Of a DNA stretch of 20,000 nucleotides, positions 19,983 through 20,000 are shown in pieces. Below the pieces are notes generated by a model. The model saw nothing but the letters and a program-made list of their open reading frames with translations, was not told where the DNA came from and searched no databases. The stretch comes from Neocallimastix lanati (nom. inval.). Taxonomy: Eukaryota > Neocallimastigomycota > Neocallimastigomycetes > Neocallimastigales > Neocallimastigaceae. The first letter of the stretch is position 1, and each line of letters opens with the position of its first letter. The DNA lies in assembly GCA_016946835.1 (NCBI GenBank), contig JACVTC010000016.1, positions 947,501 through 967,500 of the forward strand. The letters are read 5' to 3'. The position numbers and the translations under genes were made by a program.

Positions 19983-20000
19983 TTTTTTTTTTTTTTTTTT
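19271..20000. other. Downstream region, A/T homopolymers
   Basis: No gene seen. T-rich runs right after the stop are probably 3' UTR. Further on are A runs, an AT dinucleotide run near 19922 and a terminal run of 39 A, CC and at least 21 T reaching the window edge. Confidence 0.7.
19749..19766. promoter_or_regulatory. Palindrome of two facing GATA sites
   Basis: TATTATCTTAAGATAATA is a perfect 18-base palindrome containing TTATC and GATAA. Fungal GATA factors bind such sites and paired sites are often functional. It could belong to the promoter of a gene beyond the window. Chance is possible in A/T-rich DNA. Confidence 0.35.

Noticed and set aside
19939-20000. A39-CC-T21 as a biological inverted repeat
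   Set aside because: It reaches the window edge and consists of homopolymers common here. Length errors or an assembly edge cannot be excluded.

Overview
This is a eukaryotic nuclear window with extreme A+T bias. The non-coding DNA is almost only A and T, with long homopolymer runs, (ATT)n, (ATAAA)n and (TTATTTA)n arrays, and only the exons rise in G+C. There are short GT..AG introns, TATA boxes and Ser/Asn-rich proteins. These features fit an anaerobic gut fungus (Neocallimastigomycota) best. A dictyostelid amoeba is the main alternative, but the Ser-rich protein lacks the long Asn/Gln homopolymers usual there. The assignment is an inference from composition and gene structure, not from a marker gene.

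Layout. (1) Positions 434-1813: a four-exon sigma-like glutathione S-transferase gene, 216 residues after splicing. (2) About 1919-6361: a tandem segmental duplication carrying two intronless small heat-shock protein (Hsp20/alpha-crystallin) genes, 3135-3770 and 5505-6140, exactly 2370 bases apart. They are 88% identical as proteins, and the 64 bases before each ATG are identical. (3) 6738-7075: an island of about 42% GC inside DNA that is almost pure A+T, flanked by an exact 17-base direct repeat. This looks like an insertion with target-site duplication and is the most unusual object here. (4) 7093-13274: about 6.2 kb without a recognisable gene, holding minisatellites, a 93-base duplication, a near-perfect foldback at 8456-8610 and a heptamer array. 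(5) 13275-19270: a two-exon gene for a predicted 1879-residue protein. Exon 1 (995 residues) is disordered, with at least seven 16-residue repeats bearing R-x-x-S sites. Exon 2 encodes a LisH motif, a CTLH-like helical region, a second Ser-rich linker and a C-terminal WD40 propeller. (6) 19271-20000: A/T-rich downstream DNA with a palindrome of two facing GATA sites.

All three gene groups are on the + strand. The GST and the Hsp20 pair both belong to stress or detoxification physiology, but nothing shows co-regulation. The LisH-WD40 protein is probably a scaffold, regulated by phosphorylation if its repeats are used.
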